From a virus: 37,614 nt of DNA. Made by a program: the position numbers and the translations under genes. This document shows, piece after piece, positions 25,627-33,014 of this stretch. The stretch covers positions 1 through 37,614 of IMG/VR virus record IMGVR_UViG_3300010883_000136. The stretch is one strand, 5' to 3'. The stretch's first letter is position 1; every line of letters starts with the position of its first letter. Below the pieces are notes generated by a model. That model saw only the letters and a program-made list of their open reading frames with translations, did no database searches and was not told the DNA's origin.

Positions 25627-27111
25627 TTGTCTTACTATAGATTTAAAGATACTGATATTTTCACTAATGTTTTGAGGACAAACCCCTCAAACAACTTCTT
25701 AATTTATAGCGGAAGTGTGTTCTACAGGAATACCCCATATGAGAGTGGGAGTGTGTTCTTCGGTAACGTTACTCACGTACCAGTCGGTTCCATAAGTTTA
25801 TATGAACTCAATGTTGATCGTGCGGAAGGTGATCATGACTATGATTACGATAGCGACACTGGTACAAAGACAATGATACATCCATGGATTGTCAAGAGCG
25901 GCAACGGTGTAAAATTTAAATCAATCTCAACTGGCTCTTACAATCAAGAAGATTACGGGACAAGCATGACATCTAGTTTTAACTATCCGTTGTCAGCGAG
26001 TCTTTCAAGAGAATTATATCCCGCTAATCATTTAGCGTCCGCTTTAAACTACAGTGCGCGAAAGAATGTACAACTGTCACCTCAAACTTATAAAGCATTT
26101 AATTATGGAACTAGCGAGTTCGATAAAGGCATTGTCACGGTATCAAGTTCTTACATTGAGGCATTAAAGAATACCTTGAACCACTACACACCCTTAAGTG
26201 ACCACTACGCTTTCACTTCTTCAGCGAAGGCCAATAGCACACCATTGTGGGATAAGGGTATACAGTCTATCAATATGATTAATATCCCTTCGATTTATTA
26301 TGGTAAATCGATAAAGAAGGGAACTGTTAACTTAAAGTTTTATATTAGTGGTTCCATTGCTGGCGAATGTGCTGACATTTATGAAAATGGAGAGTTAGTA
26401 GAAGTATCTGGAGCCTATGACCGGTTCTCATCAGGAAGCGTAGCGGGAGTAGTACTATATAACGAGGGAATTGTCCTTTTAACGGGAAGTTGGGACTTAA
26501 GTGCAGATAGTCATACAGAACCTTATTCCGGCGCTTCTGCGAGCCCTGTGGCCCCTTCCTGGCTATACTGGGGTGTTGGGATTACTTCTAGTCTAAATGT
26601 ACCCGGAACATCACAACTTGGCTCGATAGCCAAGCCTAGTGGAGATACAAACTATAATCAATCATTACAGTACAATATAGTATCTTCTAGTTTCTCATTT
26701 GACTTCGAAGGCATCGAAGATGTGCCTGTTAAAACAATGCTGGCTCATGCCCCAAGAGGAGAGTTATATTATTCTAACAATCCAACGTTTACTACGTCAA
26801 ACTCTACTGGTTCAACCACAACAGGTATAGTTTCTCGCCCTGGTTTAGGAACAGAGAACAGGATATCTGGATCTGTGCAGAATGTCATTACCGGCTCTAC
26901 CTTCTATATTGAGGATGATTCTTTAGAGATTAAAAACATTAATAGCAGTTCTTTCCCAAACCACACAGCCAGTTTTGAAAAAATAACTTATATTTCTAAG
27001 ATTGGGTTATATGACGACCAGAAGAACTTAATTGGTATAGCAAAAGTCGCGAGACCAGTTAAAAAGACTGTCGATAGAGATTTAACATTTAAATTAAAGC
27101 TCGACATCTGA
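25627..27111 (+). CDS. Virion structural protein, 'MSYYRF' type, TTG start
   Basis: 494 residues beginning at TTG (25627-25629). The TTG is preferred because AGGAATAGG lies just upstream and because SYYRFKDTDIFTNVLRTNP is the expected conserved N-terminus; the next in-frame Met is ~80 codons downstream inside conserved sequence. The protein has many Ser/Gly/Tyr strands (YSGSVFYRN, ESGSVFFGN), a GVVLYNEGIVLLTGSW segment, and the C-terminal module shared with the upstream gene: YISKIGLYDDQKNLIGIAKV then PVKKTVDRDLTFKLKLDI. It is the last structural gene before the DNA-processing block, with 14 nt to the resolvase gene. Role in the tail or baseplate is inferred from context. Confidence 0.75.
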   Translation: MSYYRFKDTDIFTNVLRTNPSNNFLIYSGSVFYRNTPYESGSVFFGNVTHVPVGSISLYELNVDRAEGDHDYDYDSDTGTKTMIHPWIVKSGNGVKFKSISTGSYNQEDYGTSMTSSFNYPLSASLSRELYPANHLASALNYSARKNVQLSPQTYKAFNYGTSEFDKGIVTVSSSYIEALKNTLNHYTPLSDHYAFTSSAKANSTPLWDKGIQSINMINIPSIYYGKSIKKGTVNLKFYISGSIAGECADIYENGELVEVSGAYDRFSSGSVAGVVLYNEGIVLLTGSWDLSADSHTEPYSGASASPVAPSWLYWGVGITSSLNVPGTSQLGSIAKPSGDTNYNQSLQYNIVSSSFSFDFEGIEDVPVKTMLAHAPRGELYYSNNPTFTTSNSTGSTTTGIVSRPGLGTENRISGSVQNVITGSTFYIEDDSLEIKNINSSSFPNHTASFEKITYISKIGLYDDQKNLIGIAKVARPVKKTVDRDLTFKLKLDI

Positions 27112-27125
27112 TATAATATAAACAT

Positions 27126-27647
27126 ATGATATTGGGATTAGATATTTCAACTTCTATTGTGGGCGCAACGGTTCTTGACACAGATGGAGAAGTGGTTTAT
27201 TGTGAAGCATGGGATCTTCGCAACAAAAACAAATTTCCAAGTCTATATTCTAAAGCCGTATTTGTTAAAACGAAACTGTGGGAAGTTGATGACAATTTTG
27301 GTATAGATAAGATTTTTATTGAGCAATCATTAATGGCTTTTCGTTCTGGTTTTTCATCTGCAAAAACAATATTGACATTAGGTAAGTTTAATGGTATAGT
27401 GTCTTATATATGCGAGGACAATTTCGCATCACCAGAGTTCATCGGCGCTTCAACCGCAAGAAAGGCTTGTGGTATAAAAGTTGAAAAGGGAAAGAAGGCC
27501 AAAGAAACTGTTTTGAATTTTTTACTTGACAAAGAGGAATCTTTTAGTATAGAATATACAAAGCACGGCAATCCCAAACCCGGATCGTATGACCGTGCAG
27601 ACTCTTATATTATTGCGAAAGCAGGATGGAAAAGCACACAATCTTAA
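27126..27647 (+). CDS. ruvC: RuvC-like Holliday-junction resolvase
   Basis: 173 residues, the usual RuvC length. The RNase H-fold acidic set is visible: D6 in ILGLDISTS, E66 in IFIEQSLMAF, and D156/D159 in the C-terminal YDRADSYIIAKAGW, matching the D-E-D-D arrangement of RuvC (the last pair is D-x-x-D). The first strand with GLDxSTxxxGxxVLD is also typical. It would cleave four-way junctions made during recombination-dependent replication, so that branched DNA can be packaged. T4 itself uses the unrelated endonuclease VII (gp49), so this would be a functional replacement. The gene overlaps the primase gene by 22 nt. Specificity for junctions versus other branched DNA cannot be told from sequence. 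Confidence 0.88.
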   Translation: MILGLDISTSIVGATVLDTDGEVVYCEAWDLRNKNKFPSLYSKAVFVKTKLWEVDDNFGIDKIFIEQSLMAFRSGFSSAKTILTLGKFNGIVSYICEDNFASPEFIGASTARKACGIKVEKGKKAKETVLNFLLDKEESFSIEYTKHGNPKPGSYDRADSYIIAKAGWKSTQS

Positions 27648-28567
27648 AAGATATCCTTGGTAGACCGTTTATCACAAACGAAGAGCACCAATATTATTGC
27701 CCTTATTGTAAACATCATAAAAGAAAGATGTCAGTCAATATCGATAAGGACGTCTATAAATGTTGGATCTGCGATGTACATGGTCGGAAGATCCGAAGAA
27801 TCATAAAAAGGTTCGGAGACTATGAACAATTAAAAGAATGGGATCGACTCTCCGGAAAAGAAAACATTTTAGACTTTGATAAACTGTTTGAAAAGGTTAC
27901 ACAAGAAAGATCAAAAAAATACTTGACATTGCCAGAAGAATTTGTTACACTAACAGGTGACAATAAAAATCTATCTTCCATAAAAGTACTAAATTACTTA
28001 GAAAACAGAGATATTACAACAAAAGAAATCATAAAGTGGAAAATGGGCTATTGTTTACGCGGACAATATGAGGGAAGAGTCGTTGTACCCTCCTTTGGCC
28101 TTGATGGAAGAATCAACTACTTTGTCGCTCGAACCTTTACAGAAAACTGGAAAAAATATCTAAACCCATCAGTCGCAACTAGCGACATAATATTTAATCA
28201 TTTGTTTATAGACTGGAATGAAGACGTTGTTCTCGTAGAGGGAATCTTTGATGCTATCCGTGCAGGCGATAATGCTATCCCACTGCTAGGTTCGACGCTG
28301 CGTACCAACAGCGCGTTGTTTCAAGAGATAATCAAGAAAGACGCATCCGTTTTCGTTGCCCTAGACGAAGATGCAAAAAAGAAATCAACCAAGATCATTC
28401 ACACGCTTTTGTCTTACGGGGCAGAGGTTTTTTCAATCGACACATCCGGTCACGAGGATATCGGAAGTATGTCACAAAAAGAGTACAATTATAGAAAAAA
28501 GCACGCAACTCTTATCAATCAAGATACCTTTATGATAGAGAATGCTTTAAAATCTATAAAAATTTAG
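27626..28567 (+). CDS. Small DnaG-type DNA primase (zinc ribbon + TOPRIM)
   Basis: 313 residues. A four-cysteine zinc ribbon opens the protein: C25-P-Y-C28 and C46-W-I-C49, comparable to the CHC2 domain that reads template in DnaG-like primases. A TOPRIM core follows: E205 in VVLVEGIFDAIRAG and D247-E-D249 in VFVALDEDAKKK, the metal-binding glutamate and DxD pair. The middle (residues ~95-190) contains YLENRDITTKEIIKWKMGY and GRVVVPSFGLDGRINYFVAR, the usual primase core N-terminal features. There is no helicase domain, so it would work with a separate helicase as T4 gp61 does with gp41. The ATG lies inside the ruvC-like gene and the reading frames overlap by 22 nt. Its TAG is 8 nt before the next TTG start. 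Confidence 0.88.
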   Translation: MEKHTILKDILGRPFITNEEHQYYCPYCKHHKRKMSVNIDKDVYKCWICDVHGRKIRRIIKRFGDYEQLKEWDRLSGKENILDFDKLFEKVTQERSKKYLTLPEEFVTLTGDNKNLSSIKVLNYLENRDITTKEIIKWKMGYCLRGQYEGRVVVPSFGLDGRINYFVARTFTENWKKYLNPSVATSDIIFNHLFIDWNEDVVLVEGIFDAIRAGDNAIPLLGSTLRTNSALFQEIIKKDASVFVALDEDAKKKSTKIIHTLLSYGAEVFSIDTSGHEDIGSMSQKEYNYRKKHATLINQDTFMIENALKSIKI

Positions 28568-28575
28568 GAGAAGTT

Positions 28576-31500
28576 TTGAAATTTGCCCACATAGCCGATA
28601 CCCACATTAGGAATCTAAAGTATCACCCAGAGTACAGAGAGATATTTAGCAAGATTTTTAGTATTTTGAGAGAACAACAGGTGGACTGTATTGTTCACTG
28701 CGGTGACTTGGCTCACACAAAGACCCAGTTGAGCCCAGAATACTTCGATATGGCCCAGTGGTTCTTAAAAAACCTTGCGGACATCGCACCAACCTATGTT
28801 ATTCCAGGAAACCATGATGGAAACCTGAAGAATAGTAGCCGCCAAGACGCAATTACCCCAATTGCTGAGGCTTTGGCACACCCAAACTTGCATTTGTTGA
28901 AGGCGTCCGGCGAAACGAAGCTCAATGATCAGATATGTTTGAATGTTCTGTCTGTGTTTGATGAAGACAACTGGCATGAGCCAACAGATCTAGATATTAT
29001 TAACATCGCACTCCACCATGGATCGATTAGTGGTTGTAAAACCGACCAAAATTGGGTTATGGAGTATGGAGAACACGATATTTCTATATTTAAGGATTAT
29101 GATTACGTATTTTTGGGAGATATCCATAAAACAAATCAAATCTTGGACGATGACGGAAGAGTTAGATACCCAGGATCGACAGTTCAGCAGAATCATGGGG
29201 AAACTAACGACAAGGGCTTTCTTGTTTGGGACATTCAGGACAAAACTACGTTTTCATGCGAGCATTTTGCGATTCCCAACCCCCGACCGTTTATTACTGT
29301 ACAGTTGACGCCGAAAGGTAAGCTCCCTCGGAATGCAAAGGTACCGGAAAACGCACGTCTTCGTGTTGTTTCGCGTAATAATCTACCTTTAAACGTATTA
29401 AAGAAGGCCGTAGAAGTAGCAAAGACAAAGTTCCACCCGGAGTCAGTTACTTTTGTTAACAAGGCCACCGGCAATCGAGGAAATGTTGAGAATTTAACAA
29501 GTAACTTACAAAAAGAGGACCTTCGAGACATAGGAATCCAGGAAAAGTTCATTTGTCAGTATCTTAAAGACTATGAACCAACAGAAGAAGCCTTAGAGAA
29601 GGTTTTAGATTTAAATAAACGCTACAACAGTATTGTTGAAGAGGGCGAAGACGTAATTCGTAACGTTAACTGGAAAATTGAGTCAGTTGAATGGGATAAC
29701 CTGTTCAATTATGGAGAAAACAACAAAATAAACTTTGAAAACTTGGAAGGCATCGTTGGTGTCTTCGGAAAGAATTATTCTGGTAAAAGTTCGGTCATTG
29801 ATTCAATATTATACACGATGTTCGATAAAACTTCGAAGAATAATCGTAAAAACCTTGATGTTATCAACCAAAACAAGGATTTTTGCAAAGGAGTGGTCAA
29901 AATTTCGATTGACAACAACTTGTACACTGTTGAGAGGAGATCGGAGAAGTATCTTCGTACTCTTCACGGCAAGACGACGGAAGAAGCAAAGACGAATGTT
30001 GAATTTAGCAAAAAAAATACTGTTACGGGAGTTGAAGAAGAACTAAACGGTCTTACAAGACAGGATACAGATAAAAACATCCGAAAAGTGTTTGGTACAT
30101 TCGAAGATTTCCTTTTAACATCAATGGCATCTCAGATTGACTCCCTTTCTTATATTAAAGAGGGGTCCGTCAAGAGAAAGGAGATTCTAGCGAAGTTTCT
30201 TGACTTAGAAATCTTTGATAAGAAATATAAGTTAGCGAAAGAAGAAGGGCAAGAGTTAAGATCTGCAATCAAGCGTCTCGAAGAGAAAGAGTTCGACACA
30301 GAGATCACAGAAGCCAAAGAAAACCTAGAAGAGAATCATGATCTGACTAAGCAAAAGAAAAAAGAGTGTAATAGCACAAAGAAGAAGATTGAGAAGTGCA
30401 ACACAAAGTTGATAGAGATTGACAAAAAGATTGATTCTATCCCCGCTCAGATTATTAATTGTGATGAGGTAAGAGAACAACTTGAGTCGAAACAAGAGCA
30501 GGTTAAAAATATTAACAAAACCAGCAGTGCCTTGGAAGAGAAGATTGCAAAGCATAAAGAGTTTTTGGAAAAAGTCGATACGCTTAAGAACGTGTTTAAC
30601 ATCGATGAGTGTATAGAAAAAAGACAAATTATTGTCGAACACAAAAAAGAACTCGAAAGGATCCATGGAGAGATCTCTTACAAAAACAAAGAGCAAGATG
30701 ATCTTAATCAGAGGATTAATTTGCTGGAAGAGGTACCATGCGGAAGCGAGTTCTCACACTGCAAGTTTATTAAGAACGCCTATGATGCATCAGAGCAAGT
30801 GGATATCGTTGCACAAGTAATTAAACAACTGGAGACTGAATCAGACAAAATTAATAACGATATTCTAGACTTAGACCCAGAAACAGTGGATGACTATATT
30901 GAAAAGTATAAGGACGTTACTGAGAAGGAACAAGGAATTAAGCAAGAAGTTTCAGACTTATTCTTGACGATTGAAAAGAACAAGAGTGTAATCGTACAGG
31001 TCCAGACAGAGATTGAGATTCTCACTGCACAGTTGGCAGAGTATGAGAAAAACCGAGAGGCCATCGAAAACCTGGAAAAACTCATTAAAGAAAAGAGAGA
31101 GTTAAATACTAAGATTAAAGACAGCAATTTGATTCTCGGAGGCAGCGAGAAAGAGCTACTGCAACTTCACAAGACCCACGGATCACTAGAGCAACAACTA
31201 CAGAATCTCCAGGACCAACAGGAAGAGTTGGACTCCTTGCGTCAAGATTACGCAGCATATGACCTCTATGAGAAGTGCATGAGATCGAAGGACGGAATCC
31301 CATATGATATCATTAAAAACAAGTTACCAGTCATTAATGAAGAGATTTCCAAGATTCTATCTAACATTGTTGAATTTGACATCTTCTTTGAGACGAGCGA
31401 CAAGAAACTGGAAATCTATATTAAGCACTCTAAGTATGGTCCACGGCCCATTGAGCTTGGTTCTGGTGCTGAAAAGACTATTGCTGCCATGGCTATTAGG

Positions 31501-31734
31501 CTTTCGTTACTTAGCGTATCAAACCTCCCCAAGGCAGATCTATTTGTACTTGATGAACCAGGAACATCCCTCGACGAAGACAACATGGAAGGATTTATCA
31601 GAATCTTAACAGACATGATAAAAACACAATTTAAAGCGGTACTTCTTATTTCACATCTTGATAGTTTAAAAGACTGTGTTGATACAACTATTGAGATTGA
31701 TAAGAGAGACGGATTAGCGCACATCAGCCAATAA
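28576..31734 (+). CDS. sbcDC: Fused SbcD-SbcC (Mre11-Rad50, T4 gp47-gp46) recombination nuclease
   Basis: 1052 residues from a TTG start preceded by TTTAGGAG. The N-terminal ~370 residues are an SbcD/Mre11 phosphoesterase: D8-T-H10, G43-D-L-A-H47, G78-NHD81, L-H147-H148-G-S and G181-D-I-H184 are the metal-ligand motifs. The remainder is an SbcC/Rad50 ATPase: Walker A G398-KNYSGKSS, a long coiled coil, a hook with C722-x6-C729, signature ELGSGAEK (960-967), Walker B LFVLDEP (989-995) and H-loop LLISH1027. In T4 the two are separate genes that resect ends for recombination; here both halves lie in one frame with no stop between. The junction, around residues 340-380, contains the helical Rad50-binding tail of the nuclease. 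All catalytic residues appear intact. Confidence 0.95.
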   Translation: MKFAHIADTHIRNLKYHPEYREIFSKIFSILREQQVDCIVHCGDLAHTKTQLSPEYFDMAQWFLKNLADIAPTYVIPGNHDGNLKNSSRQDAITPIAEALAHPNLHLLKASGETKLNDQICLNVLSVFDEDNWHEPTDLDIINIALHHGSISGCKTDQNWVMEYGEHDISIFKDYDYVFLGDIHKTNQILDDDGRVRYPGSTVQQNHGETNDKGFLVWDIQDKTTFSCEHFAIPNPRPFITVQLTPKGKLPRNAKVPENARLRVVSRNNLPLNVLKKAVEVAKTKFHPESVTFVNKATGNRGNVENLTSNLQKEDLRDIGIQEKFICQYLKDYEPTEEALEKVLDLNKRYNSIVEEGEDVIRNVNWKIESVEWDNLFNYGENNKINFENLEGIVGVFGKNYSGKSSVIDSILYTMFDKTSKNNRKNLDVINQNKDFCKGVVKISIDNNLYTVERRSEKYLRTLHGKTTEEAKTNVEFSKKNTVTGVEEELNGLTRQDTDKNIRKVFGTFEDFLLTSMASQIDSLSYIKEGSVKRKEILAKFLDLEIFDKKYKLAKEEGQELRSAIKRLEEKEFDTEITEAKENLEENHDLTKQKKKECNSTKKKIEKCNTKLIEIDKKIDSIPAQIINCDEVREQLESKQEQVKNINKTSSALEEKIAKHKEFLEKVDTLKNVFNIDECIEKRQIIVEHKKELERIHGEISYKNKEQDDLNQRINLLEEVPCGSEFSHCKFIKNAYDASEQVDIVAQVIKQLETESDKINNDILDLDPETVDDYIEKYKDVTEKEQGIKQEVSDLFLTIEKNKSVIVQVQTEIEILTAQLAEYEKNREAIENLEKLIKEKRELNTKIKDSNLILGGSEKELLQLHKTHGSLEQQLQNLQDQQEELDSLRQDYAAYDLYEKCMRSKDGIPYDIIKNKLPVINEEISKILSNIVEFDIFFETSDKKLEIYIKHSKYGPRPIELGSGAEKTIAAMAIRLSLLSVSNLPKADLFVLDEPGTSLDEDNMEGFIRILTDMIKTQFKAVLLISHLDSLKDCVDTTIEIDKRDGLAHISQ

Positions 31735-31743
31735 GGAGAAAAT

Positions 31744-31965
31744 ATGAGCATAGCACAACTTAAGACTAACGAAAACGAACTAGAAGAAATTTATAGAAAG
31801 ATTGAAAGATTGGAGAGACTCAGAGAAGAGGTTGACCAATATAGAGAAGTGGTGAACGACAGCGATTGTTCTTTCGGTGAGAAGATTACAGCATTAAAAA
31901 ACTTGAATGAAGCATGTGAAGAGTATGAGTTCTTTTTAGAAAATGAGCCCTATTTATCTCATTAG
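31744..31965 (+). CDS. Small coiled-coil protein of unknown function
   Basis: 73 residues, start supported by TAAGGAG that begins in the stop codon of the preceding gene and lies 6 nt before the ATG. The protein is highly charged; residues ~10-40 (Leu/Ile at heptad-like spacing among Glu, Lys and Arg) predict a coiled coil, followed by a second helix with NLNEACEEYEFFLENE. One cysteine lies in the turn and one in helix 2. I do not recognise it. The tight spacing between the SbcDC gene and the membrane cassette leaves its partner open: it could belong with either. Confidence 0.7.
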   Translation: MSIAQLKTNENELEEIYRKIERLERLREEVDQYREVVNDSDCSFGEKITALKNLNEACEEYEFFLENEPYLSH

Positions 31966-31977
31966 GAGAGTGTTTTT

Positions 31978-32181
31978 ATGAGCGAAGCAGTAAAAGAAAG
32001 AATAGACAAATTTATGGAACGTTGGGCATCCCGCAAACTTATTGTTTGGGCAACTGCCACAGCCTTCCTAGCCTTTGATAAACTAGGTCCCGATGAATGG
32101 GTCGCAGTTGCACTGACATACATCGGGATTGAAGGACTAGCAGATATTGCCACACGATGGAAGCACGGCGATAACAGATAA
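31978..32181 (+). CDS. Small membrane protein, possible holin
   Basis: 67 residues with two hydrophobic segments, about residues 21-34 (KLIVWATATAFLAF) and 41-57 (EWVAVALTYIGIEGLADI), separated by a short DKLGPDE turn, with a charged N-terminus (KERIDKFMERW) and a basic C-terminus (RWKHGDNR). This two-segment hairpin of under 70 residues is typical of small phage holins. GGAGAG lies about 10 nt upstream of the ATG. The stop overlaps the next start by one base (TAATG), tying it to a spanin-like gene. Holin function is inferred from size, topology and neighbours; no family motif decides it, and the segments are short for membrane-spanning helices. Confidence 0.65.
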   Translation: MSEAVKERIDKFMERWASRKLIVWATATAFLAFDKLGPDEWVAVALTYIGIEGLADIATRWKHGDNR

Positions 32182-32588
32182 TGACATGGTTAGCAACAAA
32201 GACGGCTATCACAAAAGTATGGGTGTGGTGTAAGCACAATTGGAAGATTGTGGCACTTTTAATCTATACTGTGTTGTTGTATTTATTATTCAGTAAAAAT
32301 GCAAGAAATGCTAAGAAGATGCTTGACGATGCAAGGGCTGCTCACAAAGCGGAACTGCAAGCCATAGAAGAAGCACACGAAGAACAACTGAGGCAGAGAG
32401 ATGAAAATCTAAAGAAATACAATGAAACTATGGCTGCTTTGGAGAAAAAACTGAAAGAAAAAAGTGCTCAGATTACAAAAGATCGAGAACGTAAAGTGAA
32501 AAAGATTATCGAAGAAGCAAAAGGAAACCCAGACAAGTTAGCGGAAATGCTAAAACAAGAGTTTGGTTTTGAGGTGTGGGATGACTAA
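32181..32588 (+). CDS. Membrane-anchored coiled-coil protein, i-spanin (Rz)-like
   Basis: 135 residues. One N-terminal membrane helix (about 21-37, WKIVALLIYTVLLYLLF) is followed by a long charged helix (about 40-118, rich in Ala, Glu, Lys and Arg) predicted as coiled coil, then a short tail EFGFEVWDD. This is the layout of inner-membrane spanins, which span the periplasm and fuse inner and outer membranes at the end of lysis in Gram-negative hosts. The gene overlaps the following gene in another frame, as Rz/Rz1 pairs do. However, the downstream partner is not an obvious lipoprotein, so the spanin call is by topology only. Confidence 0.65.
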   Translation: MTWLATKTAITKVWVWCKHNWKIVALLIYTVLLYLLFSKNARNAKKMLDDARAAHKAELQAIEEAHEEQLRQRDENLKKYNETMAALEKKLKEKSAQITKDRERKVKKIIEEAKGNPDKLAEMLKQEFGFEVWDD

Positions 32589-33000
32589 AATAATTGCAAT
32601 AGTTTTATTACTAGTCTTCCCAGTACAGGCTTATGCAGATATGCCTCAGATTGCTCCTTTGGGTCAGGGACAGCCTGCCCCATTTAGCGGTGTTCTTTAT
32701 AATCCTACCGCTGTAGCCGAGACAATTGCCCAAAGAGAGGCTCTAATCGCACAACACAGCCTTAATTTAGAGATATTAGAAGAAAGGCTGAGAGCAGAGT
32801 TGGGGCTCACAATAGACAACTTGCAGGCAGATTTAGACAGTTATGAAAAAAAATATAATTCTATGGTTGAAATAAAAGACGAACAAATCAGAAACTTACA
32901 AGAGGTTGCTTTAGACAAGGGTAACTCTTCGTGGTGGTTCGTTGGCGGTATTGGCTCCGGCATACTACTTACTATAGGGGTTGTTTATGCCCTTAAGTAG
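32581..33000 (+). CDS. Secreted coiled-coil protein with C-terminal membrane anchor
   Basis: The frame is open from an upstream ATG at 32563, but the start at 32581 is preferred: it gives a textbook signal peptide (MTKIIAIVLLLVFPVQAYAD, likely cut after AYA) and has GAGG 6 nt upstream. The mature part has a Pro/Gly-rich opening (PLGQGQPAPFSGVLYNPTAV), a coiled-coil stretch from about residue 45 to 105, and a C-terminal membrane helix WWFVGGIGSGILLTIGVVYA. There is no lipobox cysteine, so it is not a classical o-spanin. The 8-nt overlap with the i-spanin-like gene suggests a working pair in the envelope. It could be a lysis component or an envelope protein with another role. Confidence 0.65.
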   Translation: MTKIIAIVLLLVFPVQAYADMPQIAPLGQGQPAPFSGVLYNPTAVAETIAQREALIAQHSLNLEILEERLRAELGLTIDNLQADLDSYEKKYNSMVEIKDEQIRNLQEVALDKGNSSWWFVGGIGSGILLTIGVVYALK

Positions 33001-33014
33001 GAGACTGCAAAGCA

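Noticed and set aside
30325-31303. Antisense frames opposite the Rad50 coiled coil
   Set aside because: They are shadows of the Glu/Lys-rich coiled coil, rich in Phe/Leu/Ser as expected from its complement; no ribosome sites or domain matches.
32563-32580. Upstream ATG for the signal-peptide protein
   Set aside because: It would add MVLRCG before a perfect signal peptide; the ATG at 32581 has a better-placed GAGG.
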